Shown here in pieces: positions 8,709-17,662 of a stretch of 64,000 nucleotides of DNA. The translations under genes were made by a program, and so were the position numbers. The stretch's first letter is position 1. Every line of letters starts with the position of its first letter. Origin of the DNA: Streptomyces camponoticapitis (lineage in GTDB: Bacteria; Actinomycetota; Actinomycetes; Streptomycetales; Streptomycetaceae); contig NZ_BMMV01000003.1 of NCBI RefSeq assembly GCF_014646115.1, positions 90,688 through 154,687 of the forward strand, written 5' to 3'. A model generated the notes under the pieces. It saw only the letters and a list, made by a program, of their open reading frames with translations. It had not been told where the DNA came from and searched no databases.

Positions 8709-9140
8709 TTGCGCAAACGACTGTCCAGCCTTGTTGTCGCCGGTGCGGCAGCCGCCGCCATCATCCCCGCCGCCGCTTCTCCGGCGGCGGCGGCGGTGAA
8801 CGCCGTGGGCGCCTCGTGCAGCGTCACGGGCGCATCGGGAAGTGGCTCCTGGGTATTCGCCAGCCGTACCCAGCTCAACAGCGTCAGCCTCAGGATCACG
8901 GACACCTCGGCCGACGGCCACCATGTGGCGATCCAGCTCCAGACCGTGCAGGGGTCGGGCGCGACACACCTGTGGCCGCTGCACCACGAGTACGGCGGAA
9001 ACGGCGCCTCGCACACCTGGAACACCACGGCCACCGACTCCCTCGGCATCAAGTACGCCTACATCGAGGCGTTCGTGATGGAGGGCGGCAGCGTGATCCG
9101 GTCCTGCGGTGACAGTTCGATCACCAACCCGTACTACTAG
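8709..9140 (+). CDS. Small secreted protein of unknown function
   Basis: 143 aa starting with TTG at 8709. This start is needed to include the signal peptide: MRKRLSS, a hydrophobic Ala/Val core, then an ASPAAAA cleavage region near residue 29. The mature part has two cysteines (ASCSVTG and RSCGDSS), which could form one disulfide, and a beta-rich composition. I do not recognise the family. The start lies 10 nt after the kinase stop without a good ribosome site, so translation may be coupled to the kinase. It may be a ligand or partner of that kinase, but this is only positional inference. Confidence 0.7.
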   Translation: MRKRLSSLVVAGAAAAAIIPAAASPAAAAVNAVGASCSVTGASGSGSWVFASRTQLNSVSLRITDTSADGHHVAIQLQTVQGSGATHLWPLHHEYGGNGASHTWNTTATDSLGIKYAYIEAFVMEGGSVIRSCGDSSITNPYY

Positions 9141-9185
9141 AATCCCGGCCGGCCGCCTCTGGCAACGTTCCGGCCTTTTCACGAC

Positions 9186-9218
9186 CGCCCGGCACACCGT
9201 GTGTGCCGGGCGTTTCGT
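9186..9218 (+). terminator. Rho-independent-type terminator
   Basis: CGCCCGGCACAC (9186-9197) pairs perfectly with GTGTGCCGGGCG (9201-9212) around a 3-nt loop, followed by TTTCGT. It lies 46 nt after the secreted-protein gene. Confidence 0.8.
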
Positions 9219-9307
9219 CTCTCCGGCGGGCGCGCGTCAACTCCGCGTACCGGAGGCCGCACGGCCGAGATGCCGCTTCTGTCACCGCATGTGACGCTGA
9301 GTCGGTG

Positions 9308-9961
9308 ATGTCACGGCTCCACGCACGGCTCCGTTCCTCCCGCGCGATCGTGGTCGCGATCGCGGTCATACTCGCCTCTCTCCTGTCGGGCGCGCCGCTC
9401 GCGTACGCCGAGGACCGCCGAGCCCCGCGCGCCGAGCCGTCGCGTTCCCCGAGTGCCGGTTCCTCGCTCGCGGGGAACGAGGCCGGACAGGGCCGGCCGC
9501 GGCCGGGGCGGCCGAGCGCGAGTGGCGAGGCGTCGTCGTCGGCCGCCGTCACCTCCTCCGCCTACCTCACCGTGCCGATGTCGCCGAGTGCGACGGGAGG
9601 ACCTTCGTCCGGTTCCGCTTCGCCGTCCCACAGCGGTTCCGCCTCGGACTTGGCCACACCGGAGAGCGACAGGAAACCGGAGAGCGAGAGGTCCCCGAAG
9701 AGGGAACGCGAGCGCGAGCGGGACGACTCGGACGAGGATGAACTCGACGACGAAGAGCTCCTGTCGGACGACTCCGAAGCCTCCGAGGAAGGGCCCGCCC
9801 CACCCCGTACACCCCCTGGGGACGCCTCCGCGCAGGAGCAGAGCAGCCAGGCCGTCTCCGAGCCCGTCGCCCGCGCCGTCCCCGCACTGACCCTCGGCGT
9901 CGGCATGGCGCTGATGGGACTCGGTATCGGTTTTCTTGGTCTACGGCTGCGGCGACGCTGA
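9308..9961 (+). CDS. Exported, membrane-anchored low-complexity protein
   Basis: 217 aa from ATG 9308 (GTG 9305 is possible). An N-terminal Arg-rich signal sequence with core IVVAIAVILASLLSGAPLAYA is followed by Ser/Ala/Pro-rich and then strongly charged Glu/Arg/Asp segments. A C-terminal hydrophobic helix (ALTLGVGMALMGLGIGFLG) ends in RLRRR. The architecture is type I with a positively charged stop-transfer, like a cell-surface anchor, but no LPxTG or LAxTG motif precedes the helix. Function is unknown. It lies after the terminator of the kinase/secreted pair, so it probably has its own promoter. Confidence 0.65.
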   Translation: MSRLHARLRSSRAIVVAIAVILASLLSGAPLAYAEDRRAPRAEPSRSPSAGSSLAGNEAGQGRPRPGRPSASGEASSSAAVTSSAYLTVPMSPSATGGPSSGSASPSHSGSASDLATPESDRKPESERSPKRERERERDDSDEDELDDEELLSDDSEASEEGPAPPRTPPGDASAQEQSSQAVSEPVARAVPALTLGVGMALMGLGIGFLGLRLRRR

Positions 9962-10082
9962 CGCCGGCCAACCGGCCGCCCCCTACACACCGCCTCTGAC
10001 CTGCGTGTTCACCGCCCTTGTACATCCCACGTCACTCTTACCTCCTCCTTACGACGGACCCGCGACGTCCCTCTCAGGGCCC

Positions 10083-10121
10083 TTGCCGCCATGGCCATAC
10101 CGGGTATACATACTGAGTATG
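10083..10121 (+). promoter_or_regulatory. Leaderless promoter with palindromic operator over the padR start codon
   Basis: TTGCCG (10083-10088) and TATACA (10105-10110) are 16 nt apart. The start codon lies 8 nt after the -10, so the transcript is probably leaderless. CATACT-G-AGTATG (10109-10121) is a perfect inverted repeat spanning the -10 end through the ATG. This resembles the ATACT/AGTAT-type targets described for PadR proteins and suggests autorepression. Confidence 0.6.
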
Positions 10122-10814
10122 TCGATCCGCCACGGGCTGCTGGCCCTCCTCGAATCGGGACCGCGCTACGGCTCTCAGCTCCGTACGGAGTTCGAATCCC
10201 GTACCGGCGCCACCTGGCCCCTGAACGTCGGCCAGGTCTATACGACCCTCAACCGTCTGGAGCGCGACGGCATGGTCGTCCAGGACGGTGAGGACGACGC
10301 CGGCCACGCGCTCTACGTGATCACGGACGCCGGCCGTGAGGAGCTGCGGAACTGGTTCCGGTCACCGGTCGACCGGCGCAGTCCGCCACGCGACGAACTC
10401 GCCATCAAACTCGCGATGGCCGTCGGCGCACCCGGGATCGACATCCGCGACGTGATCCAGTCGCAGCGCCACCACACCGTGCAGGCGATGCAGGACTACA
10501 CGCGGCTCAAGGCCCAGGCCACCGACGTCTCGCCGGACAACCGCGACGACGTGGCGTGGCTGCTCGTCCTCGAACAGCTCATCTTCCAGACCGAGGCCGA
10601 GGCGCGCTGGCTCGACCACTGCGAGGCCCGGCTCGTCCGGCTCTCGCTGATGAACACGCAGAAGGAGAAGCAGCGGAGGAAGGAACAGGAGGGCGCCGCC
10701 GACGCGGCGGGCGACGGGACCGACGGTCAGATCCGGCCGGCCGACCCCGCGCCGACGGGGGAGAAGCCCTCGCCCGCCTCCCGGGTCGGCCTCGGCCGCT
10801 CCCGAAGCCGCTGA
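10119..10814 (+). CDS. PadR-family transcriptional regulator
   Basis: 231 aa from ATG 10119. The N-terminal winged helix begins MSIRHGLLALLESGPRYGSQL and continues with GQVYTTLNRLERDGMV, the PadR DNA-recognition helix. A Vir-type helical C-terminal dimerisation domain extends to about 185, followed by a charged low-complexity tail. It sits directly upstream of an ABC ATPase/permease pair, the usual arrangement for PadR proteins that repress an exporter until its substrate is present. The start codon lies inside a palindrome. Confidence 0.9.
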   Translation: MSIRHGLLALLESGPRYGSQLRTEFESRTGATWPLNVGQVYTTLNRLERDGMVVQDGEDDAGHALYVITDAGREELRNWFRSPVDRRSPPRDELAIKLAMAVGAPGIDIRDVIQSQRHHTVQAMQDYTRLKAQATDVSPDNRDDVAWLLVLEQLIFQTEAEARWLDHCEARLVRLSLMNTQKEKQRRKEQEGAADAAGDGTDGQIRPADPAPTGEKPSPASRVGLGRSRSR

Positions 10815-10906
10815 CACCGCGCCGGCACCACCAACGACGTAACCCAGCCACCCCACCCACCCACCTACGCGTCTGCGCACAGATCCGTTCTCAAGGGGGA
10901 CCACCC

Positions 10907-11643
<737 letters not shown>

Positions 11644-11647
<4 letters not shown>

Positions 11648-14586
11648 AGAACTGGTACCACTCCTGGCGCGCCGCGATCCGCATAGCCCGCCGTGACGCC
11701 TGGCGCTTCAAGGGACGCAGCTTCCTCGTCCTCGCCATGCTCGCCCTGCCGATCCTCGGTGTGAGCGCCGCCGACCTGACGCTGCGCAGCGCCGATCTCA
11801 CCGCCGCCCAGCAACTGGACCGCGATCTGGGGCGCGCCGACGCCCGCGTCTCCGATCCTCATATGGGCGGCGTCCCCCTCATGCAGAACCCCGAGGGTGA
11901 CAACTACCAGCCGGTGAAGAGCTACGACGACGAGCCCTGGCCCGAGGGCGAGATGGACGTCACGACGGCCCTCCCGGCGGGCAACGAGTCCCTGGTCGAC
12001 TCGGAGGGCACGGCCAAGCTCAGGACGACCCACGGTCTGCTGAGCACCTCGGTCCGGGAGCTGAGGGCGGCGGACCCGATGGCCGAGGGCATCATGGTCC
12101 TCGACCGCGGCCGGTTCCCGCGGGCGTCCGGCGAGGTCGCCGCGACCGACGCCTTCCTGGAGAGCAGCGGTCTCCACGTCGGTTCGAAGCTCACGGCGCG
12201 CGGATTCGACACCTCGTACCGGATCGTCGGCGCGTACGAACTGCCGGACAGTCTGAACACCGCCCAGGTCAACGCGCTTCCCGGCGCCCTGCTGGCCCCG
12301 CTCGACAAGGCGCTGGCCGCCGCGGAGCTGCCCGGCACCCAGATGTCCACCACCTATCTGACCTCGGTCTCCGGCGACGCCGGTTTCACGTGGAACATGG
12401 TCAAGGAGGCGAACGCCAAGGGCGCCACGGTCATCTCGCGCGCGGTGGTGCTCGACCCGCCGCCGGACTCGGACGTGCCGCTGTACCAGAAGGAGGGCGC
12501 GTCCGACTTCGGGGGCGGCTCCGCCAACGCCACCGAGCTCGCCATCATCAGCACCGTCGTGGGCCTCGCGATGCTGGAGATCTGCCTGCTGGCGGGCCCC
12601 GCCTTCGCCGTCGGCGCCCGCCGCTCCCGCCGGCAGCTCGGCCTGGTCGGCGCCAACGGCGGCGACCGGCACCACATCAGGGCCATCGTCCTCAGCGGCG
12701 GTCTGGTGATCGGCGCGGTCGCCGCCGTGGTCGGTACGGTGCTGGGCATCGTCCTGACCTTCGCGCTCCAGCCGGTGCTCGAAGCCTTCCTGGGCAAGCG
12801 CTTCGGCAGCTTCGACCTGCGCCCGCTGGAGCTGATCGCGATCGCGCTGGTCGCGGTCGTCACCGGCCTGCTGGCCGCGATCGTGCCCGCCGTGACCGCG
12901 TCCCGGCAGACCGTCGTCGCCTCCCTCACCGGGCGCCGTGGCATCCGCAAGAGCAGCAGGGTGCTGCCGGTACTGGGCCTGAGCGCCGTCGTACTCGGCG
13001 CGGGCATCGCGCTGTACGGCTCGACGGCGTCCGACCAGACCATGATCGTCGCAGGCGGCAGCGCGCTCGCCGAGCTCGGCGTCGTGGCCCTGACGCCGGC
13101 CCTCGTGGGACTCTTCGGCCGGATCGGCCGCTGGCTGCCGCTCTCACCGCGGCTCGCGCTACGGGACGCCGTACGCAACCGGGGCCGTACGGCTCCGGCC
13201 GTGGCGGCGGTGCTGGCGGCGGTCGCGGGCACGGTGGCCGTGGCGACGTACACGGCCAGCTCGGACGCCCAGGCCGAGGCCCGGTACGAGCCGGAGCTGC
13301 CGTACGGCGCGGTCGCGGTCCTGTCCCCGGAATCCGCCGCGGACGTCCCGTCGATGCGCGAGGACGCGCAGAAGGTGCTTCCGACGGAGGTACGGGCCGA
13401 TGTGGACCGTGTCGTGGTCGGCAAGAAGAGCTGCTCCTCCTACGGAGACGGCGACGAGTGCGGACGGTACGAGATCGTCACGCCCAAGGCGTACGAGTGC
13501 CCGCTCTGGGCGTACGGCGAGACGGACGAGGACCCGTCGGAGAAGTTCTCCAAGGCCGAGAGGCGCAAGCTCGCCAAGGACTGGCGCTGCGAACAGGGAG
13601 GCACCGGCCTCGGCAGCGTCGGGGGCGAGATCCTGGTCGGTGACGACAAGCTGCTCAAGGTGCTGGAGATCAACAATCCGGAAGCGAGCGAGGCGCTGGC
13701 GAACGGGCGCGCGGTCTCCTTCAGCAAGCGGATCTTCACCCCCGAGGGCGCTGCCGATGCCGGCAAGGGCGGGGCGAAGGGCGGCGCCGTGGCCGCGCCC
13801 AAGGGCGGCCTGAACGGGACGATCGATGTCCGCGTCGTCAGCGCCGCGCAGATGAAGGAGGCGGAATCGGCGGGCGAATCGGATGCCGAGAAGCAGCCGG
13901 GCACCGTCAAGAAGCTCCCCGCCCACCAGTTCTCGGGCAGCGAGAACGCGTACGGCGTCACGGTGATCGTGCCTCCGGACGCGGCCGAGAAGGCGGGCAT
14001 GACGACCGTCCCGTTCGGTTCCTTCTTCACCACCGAGAAGCTGCCGAGCGACGCGCAGCAGCAGAAGCTCGCCGGCGAGCTCGACAAGACGGGCAGCGAC
14101 CCCTGGCTGACCATCGAGAAGGGCTTCGTCCCCGAGAACAGCGCCACGCTGCTGGCGCTCGCCGTCTTCGCGGGGCTGATCACCATCGGCGCCGCCGGTA
14201 TCGCCACGGGCCTCGCCCAGGCCGACGCCGAGGCCGACCTGAAGACGCTCGCGGCCGTCGGGGCGCCGCCCAGGGTCCGCAAGGCACTGAGCGGTTTCCA
14301 GTGCGGGGTGGTGGCCGCGATGGGTGTCGTACTCGGCTCGGCGTCGGGGATCCTGCCCGCCGTCGGGCTGCGCTTCACCGAACGCCGCGCGGAGGACCTG
14401 ATGTACGCGCGGATGATGGACGAGGGATGGTCCAGCGGGGAGGAGGCCACGGCGCCCTTCGTGCCGGTGGTCATCCCGTGGGAGACGCTGGGCGTCCTGC
14501 TCGTCGTGGTCCCGCTCGGCGCGGCGGTTCTCGCCGCGCTGGTCACCCGCTCGCGAGGCGCTCTGGCGCGCAGGGCGGCGATCTGA
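11644..14586 (+). CDS. FtsX/MacB-type ABC transporter permease, duplicated
   Basis: 980 aa. An N-terminal helix (FLVLAMLALPILGVSAADL) is followed by a large extracytoplasmic domain, a first FtsX block of helices (about 300-510), a second extracytoplasmic domain with four cysteines (KKSCSS, DECGRYE, YECPL, WRCEQ), and a last block of three helices near the C-terminus. The layout is that of large actinobacterial exporters handling antimicrobial peptides, lipids or antibiotics. The partner ATPase is immediately upstream. Substrate is unknown. A parS-like sequence lies inside the coding region at 12383. Confidence 0.9.
12383..12396. other. parS: parS-like ParB-binding site (variant), inside a coding region
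   Basis: GTTTCACGTGGAAC matches the palindrome GTTTCACGTGAAAC at 13 of 14 positions. Its reverse complement, GTTCCACGTGAAAC, is the core of a classical Bacillus parS variant. In the permease gene it encodes Phe-Thr-Trp-Asn without disturbing the frame. Streptomyces chromosomes carry many parS sites clustered around oriC. ParB binding is inferred. Confidence 0.65.
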
Positions 14587-14605
14587 CACCGGTCCGCGGG
14601 CGCGG

Positions 14606-14650
14606 GTGAGCCCCCGGCGGAGAGCGATTCGCTTTCCCCCGGGGGCTCAC
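14606..14650 (+). terminator. Terminator-like hairpin after the ABC exporter operon
   Basis: GTGAGCCCCCGG (14606-14617) pairs perfectly with CCGGGGGCTCAC (14639-14650). The 21-nt loop contains a second small hairpin, AGCGA-T-TCGCT. It lies 20 nt after the permease stop. Confidence 0.6.
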
Positions 14651-14685
14651 CTCGCGTCGGTACCCAGGTGCGAGACAATGAAAGT

Positions 14686-15240
14686 ATGGAAATGCCGAGG
14701 AACGAACGGTCGCAGGAGAGCAACCCCCATGTCCTCGTGGTGGGACAGGACGGGATGGCGCTCGGCGGCGGACACGGGGACGACGAGCCGCGCGAGATCC
14801 CGGTGACGGAGATGGTCGAGCAGCCGGCGAAGGTCATGCGTATCGGCAGCATGATCAAGCAGTTGCTCGAAGAAGTGCGGGCGGCTCCTCTGGACGAGGC
14901 GAGCAGGGTACGGCTCAAGGAGATCCACGCCGGTTCGGTGAAGGAGCTGGAGGACGGGCTCGCGCCCGAGCTCGTCGACGAGCTGGAACGGCTCTCGCTT
15001 CCGTTCACCGACGAGGCCATTCCGTCCGAGGCCGAACTGCGCATCGCGCAGGCTCAGTTGGTGGGCTGGCTGGAGGGCCTCTTCCACGGGATCCAGACGG
15101 CGCTCTTCGCCCAGCAGATGGCGGCGCGGGCGCAGTTGGAGCAGATGCGCCGGGCGCTGCCGCCGGGTGCGTCGCAGGACGACGAGGACGGCGAGGACCC
15201 GGGCACGCACGGCGCGATCCGGTCGGGGCCGTATCTCTGA
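14686..15240 (+). CDS. bpa: Bacterial proteasome activator (Bpa/PafE family)
   Basis: 184 aa. The central helical region (EQPAKVMRIGSMIKQLLEEV, LKEIHAGSVKELEDGLAPEL, AQLVGWLEGLFHGIQ) is characteristic of Bpa/PafE, an ATP-independent ring activator that opens the 20S proteasome gate in actinobacteria. The protein ends in GPYL, matching the C-terminal GQYL-type HbYX-like motif of M. tuberculosis PafE that inserts into the proteasome alpha ring. The N- and C-terminal tails are disordered and acidic, as in the family. The start is ambiguous: ATG 14686 is used here, with ATG 14692 and GTG 14668 in frame. Confidence 0.88.
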   Translation: MEMPRNERSQESNPHVLVVGQDGMALGGGHGDDEPREIPVTEMVEQPAKVMRIGSMIKQLLEEVRAAPLDEASRVRLKEIHAGSVKELEDGLAPELVDELERLSLPFTDEAIPSEAELRIAQAQLVGWLEGLFHGIQTALFAQQMAARAQLEQMRRALPPGASQDDEDGEDPGTHGAIRSGPYL

Positions 15241-15316
15241 GGCCTCCGCCCGCCTGAGCCACGGGGGTCCCGCGAGCGCGGCCCGTGGACCCCTCGCGAA
15301 CCGCGATCTGGTTGAC

Positions 15317-15350
15317 GCCGAACGGGCCGCGGGTCGCGTTCGGCTTCTTT
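15317..15350 (+). terminator. Terminator-like hairpin downstream of bpa
   Basis: GCCGAACG (15317-15324) pairs with CGTTCGGC (15337-15344) and is followed by TTCTTT. It is 76 nt after the bpa stop and in the right orientation. Confidence 0.45.
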
Positions 15351-15421
15351 GCCAAGGTCGCGACCGGTCCCGACCAGTTCGGACCGAGCTGCCCACCCGC
15401 TGAGCGAGACCCCCGGGCTGA

Positions 15422-15453
15422 GGTCGGTCTCCGGAGGTTCTCGGAGACCGACC
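15422..15453. terminator. Bidirectional terminator-like hairpin
   Basis: GGTCGGTCTCCG (15422-15433) pairs perfectly with CGGAGACCGACC (15442-15453) around an 8-nt loop. It lies between the convergent bpa and quinone oxidoreductase genes. Confidence 0.65.
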
Positions 15454-15469
15454 GGAGTGCCCGCGGGTG

Positions 15470-16456
15470 TTACGGGCGCAGCAGCAGGATCTTGCCGACG
15501 TGGTCGCCCGACTCCAGCGCGCGGTGCGCCTCCGCCGCCTCCGACAGCGGGAAGGTGCGGTCCACGATGGGCCGCACCTGCCCGGCGCCGATCAGCGGCC
15601 AGACGTGCTCCCGTACGGCGGCGACTATCGACGCCTTCTCGCCGAGCGGACGTCCCCGCAGCGATGTCGCCGTGATCGCGGCGCGCTTGCCCAGGAGGGC
15701 GGCCAGGTTCAGCTCACCCTTCACCCCGCCCTGGAGACCGATCACCGCGAGGCGGCCGTTGACGGCCAGGGCCTTCACATTGCGGCCGAGGTACTTGGCG
15801 CCGACGATGTCGAGGATGACATCCGCCCCGACGCCGTCCGTGGCCTTCTTCAGCTCCTCGACGAAGTCCTGCTCGCGGTAGTCGATCAGGATGTCCGCGC
15901 CCAACTCCGCGCAGCGCGCCAGCTTTTCGGGCCCACCCGCCGTGACGGCGACCCGCGCGCCGACCGACTTCGCGAGCTGGATCGCCATCGTGCCGATGCC
16001 GCTCGCGCCACCGTGCGCCAACAGCGTCTCGCCGGGGCGCAGATGGGCGATCATGAAGACGTTCGACCACACGGTGGCGGTCACTTCGGGAAGCCCGGCG
16101 GCCGTCACCAGGTCCACGCCGTCGGGTATGGGGAGCAGCTGGCCCACGGGGACCGCGACCTTCTCGGCGTAACCGCCGCCCGAGAGCAGGGCGCACACCT
16201 CGTCGCCGACCGACCAGCCCGAGCCCTCGGTGCCAGGGCCGAGCGCGGCTATCCGGCCCGCGCACTCCAGACCGGGGTAGGGGGACGCGCCGGGGGGCGG
16301 ATCGTAGTTGCCCTGGCGTTGCAGCAGATCGGCGCGGTTGACCGCGCTCGCCGCGACGTCGACGAGGACCTCGCCCTCGGTGAGTACGGGATCGGGCACT
16401 TCGGCCCAGACGAGCGCCTCTGGGCCACCGGGTTCCGGAATCGTGATCGCATACAT
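15470..16456 (-). CDS. NAD(P)H:quinone oxidoreductase, zinc-independent MDR family
   Basis: 328 aa, normal for quinone-oxidoreductase-type medium-chain dehydrogenases. The N-terminal GroES-like domain includes VDVAASAVNRADLLQRQGNYD. The Rossmann domain has AHGGASGIGTMAIQLAKSVGARV with the AxxGxxG-type nucleotide motif near residue 150. The zinc-ligand cysteines of alcohol dehydrogenases are absent. It probably reduces quinones or enones with NADPH and may protect against electrophiles. It stands alone between a hairpin and the K+ channel gene. The physiological substrate cannot be told. Confidence 0.87.
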   Translation of the reverse strand: MYAITIPEPGGPEALVWAEVPDPVLTEGEVLVDVAASAVNRADLLQRQGNYDPPPGASPYPGLECAGRIAALGPGTEGSGWSVGDEVCALLSGGGYAEKVAVPVGQLLPIPDGVDLVTAAGLPEVTATVWSNVFMIAHLRPGETLLAHGGASGIGTMAIQLAKSVGARVAVTAGGPEKLARCAELGADILIDYREQDFVEELKKATDGVGADVILDIVGAKYLGRNVKALAVNGRLAVIGLQGGVKGELNLAALLGKRAAITATSLRGRPLGEKASIVAAVREHVWPLIGAGQVRPIVDRTFPLSEAAEAHRALESGDHVGKILLLRP

Positions 16457-16573
16457 GGACGGGAGGCTACCCCCCGGCTCTGCGCGCAGTACCGCTCGCG
16501 GGTGCGGACTCCGGCCCGTATGCCCCGCCCCCGGTCACGGGCCGCGGGACGGCGGTGGCCGGCAGCCGGCCGG

Positions 16574-17662
16574 TCAGTCCGACTTGCTCTGCTCCGGACT
16601 GGGATCCGCCCGCACGATCGTGATCAGCCGGTCGGTGAGCTGGAGCGGGCTGGCCGACGGGTCGTCGTACCCCAGCAGCCGGTGCCCGCGCAGGACACTG
16701 ACCACCAGATCGTCCGTCTCTCGTACGCTCCGCCCCACCTCGGCCTTTATCACCGGTCGTTCGATGAGATCGAGACCGCTGCCCTGCTGGATCAGGTCCT
16801 CCATCACCGTGCCCGCGACGGGGCTGAGCACGGAGAGCCCGAGCAGCCGGCCGGCCGCGCTGGCGCTGGTGATCACGGCGTCCGCGCCGGACTGGCGCAG
16901 CAGCGGCGCGTTCTCCTCCTCGCGTACGGCGGCGACGATCTTCGCCCCGCGGTTGAGCTGACGCGCGGTCAGCGCCACCAGTACCGCCGTGTCGTCGCGC
17001 TGAGTGGCGATCACCACCTGTCGCGCCCGCTGGAGTTCGGCCCGCAGCAGTACGTCGCTCCGGGTCGCGTCGCCCATGACGCCCACGAATCCGTCCGCGT
17101 TCGCCGCCTCGATCACCTTCGCGCTGGGGTCGACGATGACGATCTGGTCCTTCTTGAGACCGGTCGCGCAGAGGGTCTGCACCGCCGACCGGCCCTTGGT
17201 GCCGAAGCCGACGATGATCGTGTGGTCACGCAAGTTGGACCTCCAGCGGTTCAGCCGCCACTCCTCCCGGGTGCGCTCCGTGAGGACCTCAAGAGTGGTG
17301 CCGACCAGGATGATCAGAAAGAGCACGCGCAGCGGTGTGACCAGCACGACGTTGATGAGCCGGGCCGCGTCGCTGTACGGGACGATATCGCCGTAACCCG
17401 TGGTGGAGAGGGTGACGGTGGCGTAGTAGACGGAGTCGAGGAAATCGACCGAGGCATCCGAGTTGTCGTGATAGCCGGTGCGGTCGATCCAGACGATGAA
17501 GACCGTGGTGGCCAGCACCCCCAGCGCCATCAGAAGCCGCTTGCTGACCTGCCGCAGCGGCCGGTCGACGATCCGGCGCGGCAGCTTCACCCGACTGGTG
17601 ACCAGGTGTTCGTCGGCATGGCGCGCCATGGCGTCTTGGCCGGGAAGTTTCACGTGAAACAC
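16574..17662 (-). CDS. Two-TM potassium channel with RCK (TrkA-N/TrkA-C) domain
   Basis: 362 aa. Helix 1 (LLMALGVLATTVFIVWI), a pore loop with filter STTGYGD and helix 2 (VVLVTPLRVLFLIILVGTTL) form an ion pore. A cytoplasmic RCK domain follows with HTIIVGFGTKGRSAV (Rossmann) and a TrkA-C segment near 290-355. It should assemble as a tetrameric ligand-gated K+ channel in the plasma membrane. GTG 17662 overlaps the moeA stop by 13 nt; an internal ATG at 17629 is the alternative start. The GTG-start N-terminus (MFHVK) is encoded by a parS site. Confidence 0.88.
   Translation of the reverse strand: MFHVKLPGQDAMARHADEHLVTSRVKLPRRIVDRPLRQVSKRLLMALGVLATTVFIVWIDRTGYHDNSDASVDFLDSVYYATVTLSTTGYGDIVPYSDAARLINVVLVTPLRVLFLIILVGTTLEVLTERTREEWRLNRWRSNLRDHTIIVGFGTKGRSAVQTLCATGLKKDQIVIVDPSAKVIEAANADGFVGVMGDATRSDVLLRAELQRARQVVIATQRDDTAVLVALTARQLNRGAKIVAAVREEENAPLLRQSGADAVITSASAAGRLLGLSVLSPVAGTVMEDLIQQGSGLDLIERPVIKAEVGRSVRETDDLVVSVLRGHRLLGYDDPSASPLQLTDRLITIVRADPSPEQSKSD
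17647..17660. other. parS: parS site (ParB binding), perfect core, at the moeA / K+ channel overlap
   Basis: GTTTCACGTGAAAC is a perfect 14-bp palindrome identical to the Streptomyces parS core. It spans the last codons and stop of moeA and, in another frame, the first codons of the channel gene if the GTG start is used. Such sites load ParB for origin segregation and are expected near oriC. Confidence 0.88.

Noticed and set aside
9308..9961. Sortase substrate assignment for the charged surface protein.
   Set aside because: There is no LPxTG/LAxTG-like motif before the C-terminal helix.
15285..15460. GTG frame beginning MDPSRTAIWLTPNG after bpa.
   Set aside because: Composition looks coding-like at first, but there is no ribosome site, it contains two hairpins, and it runs on into the antisense of the quinone oxidoreductase gene.
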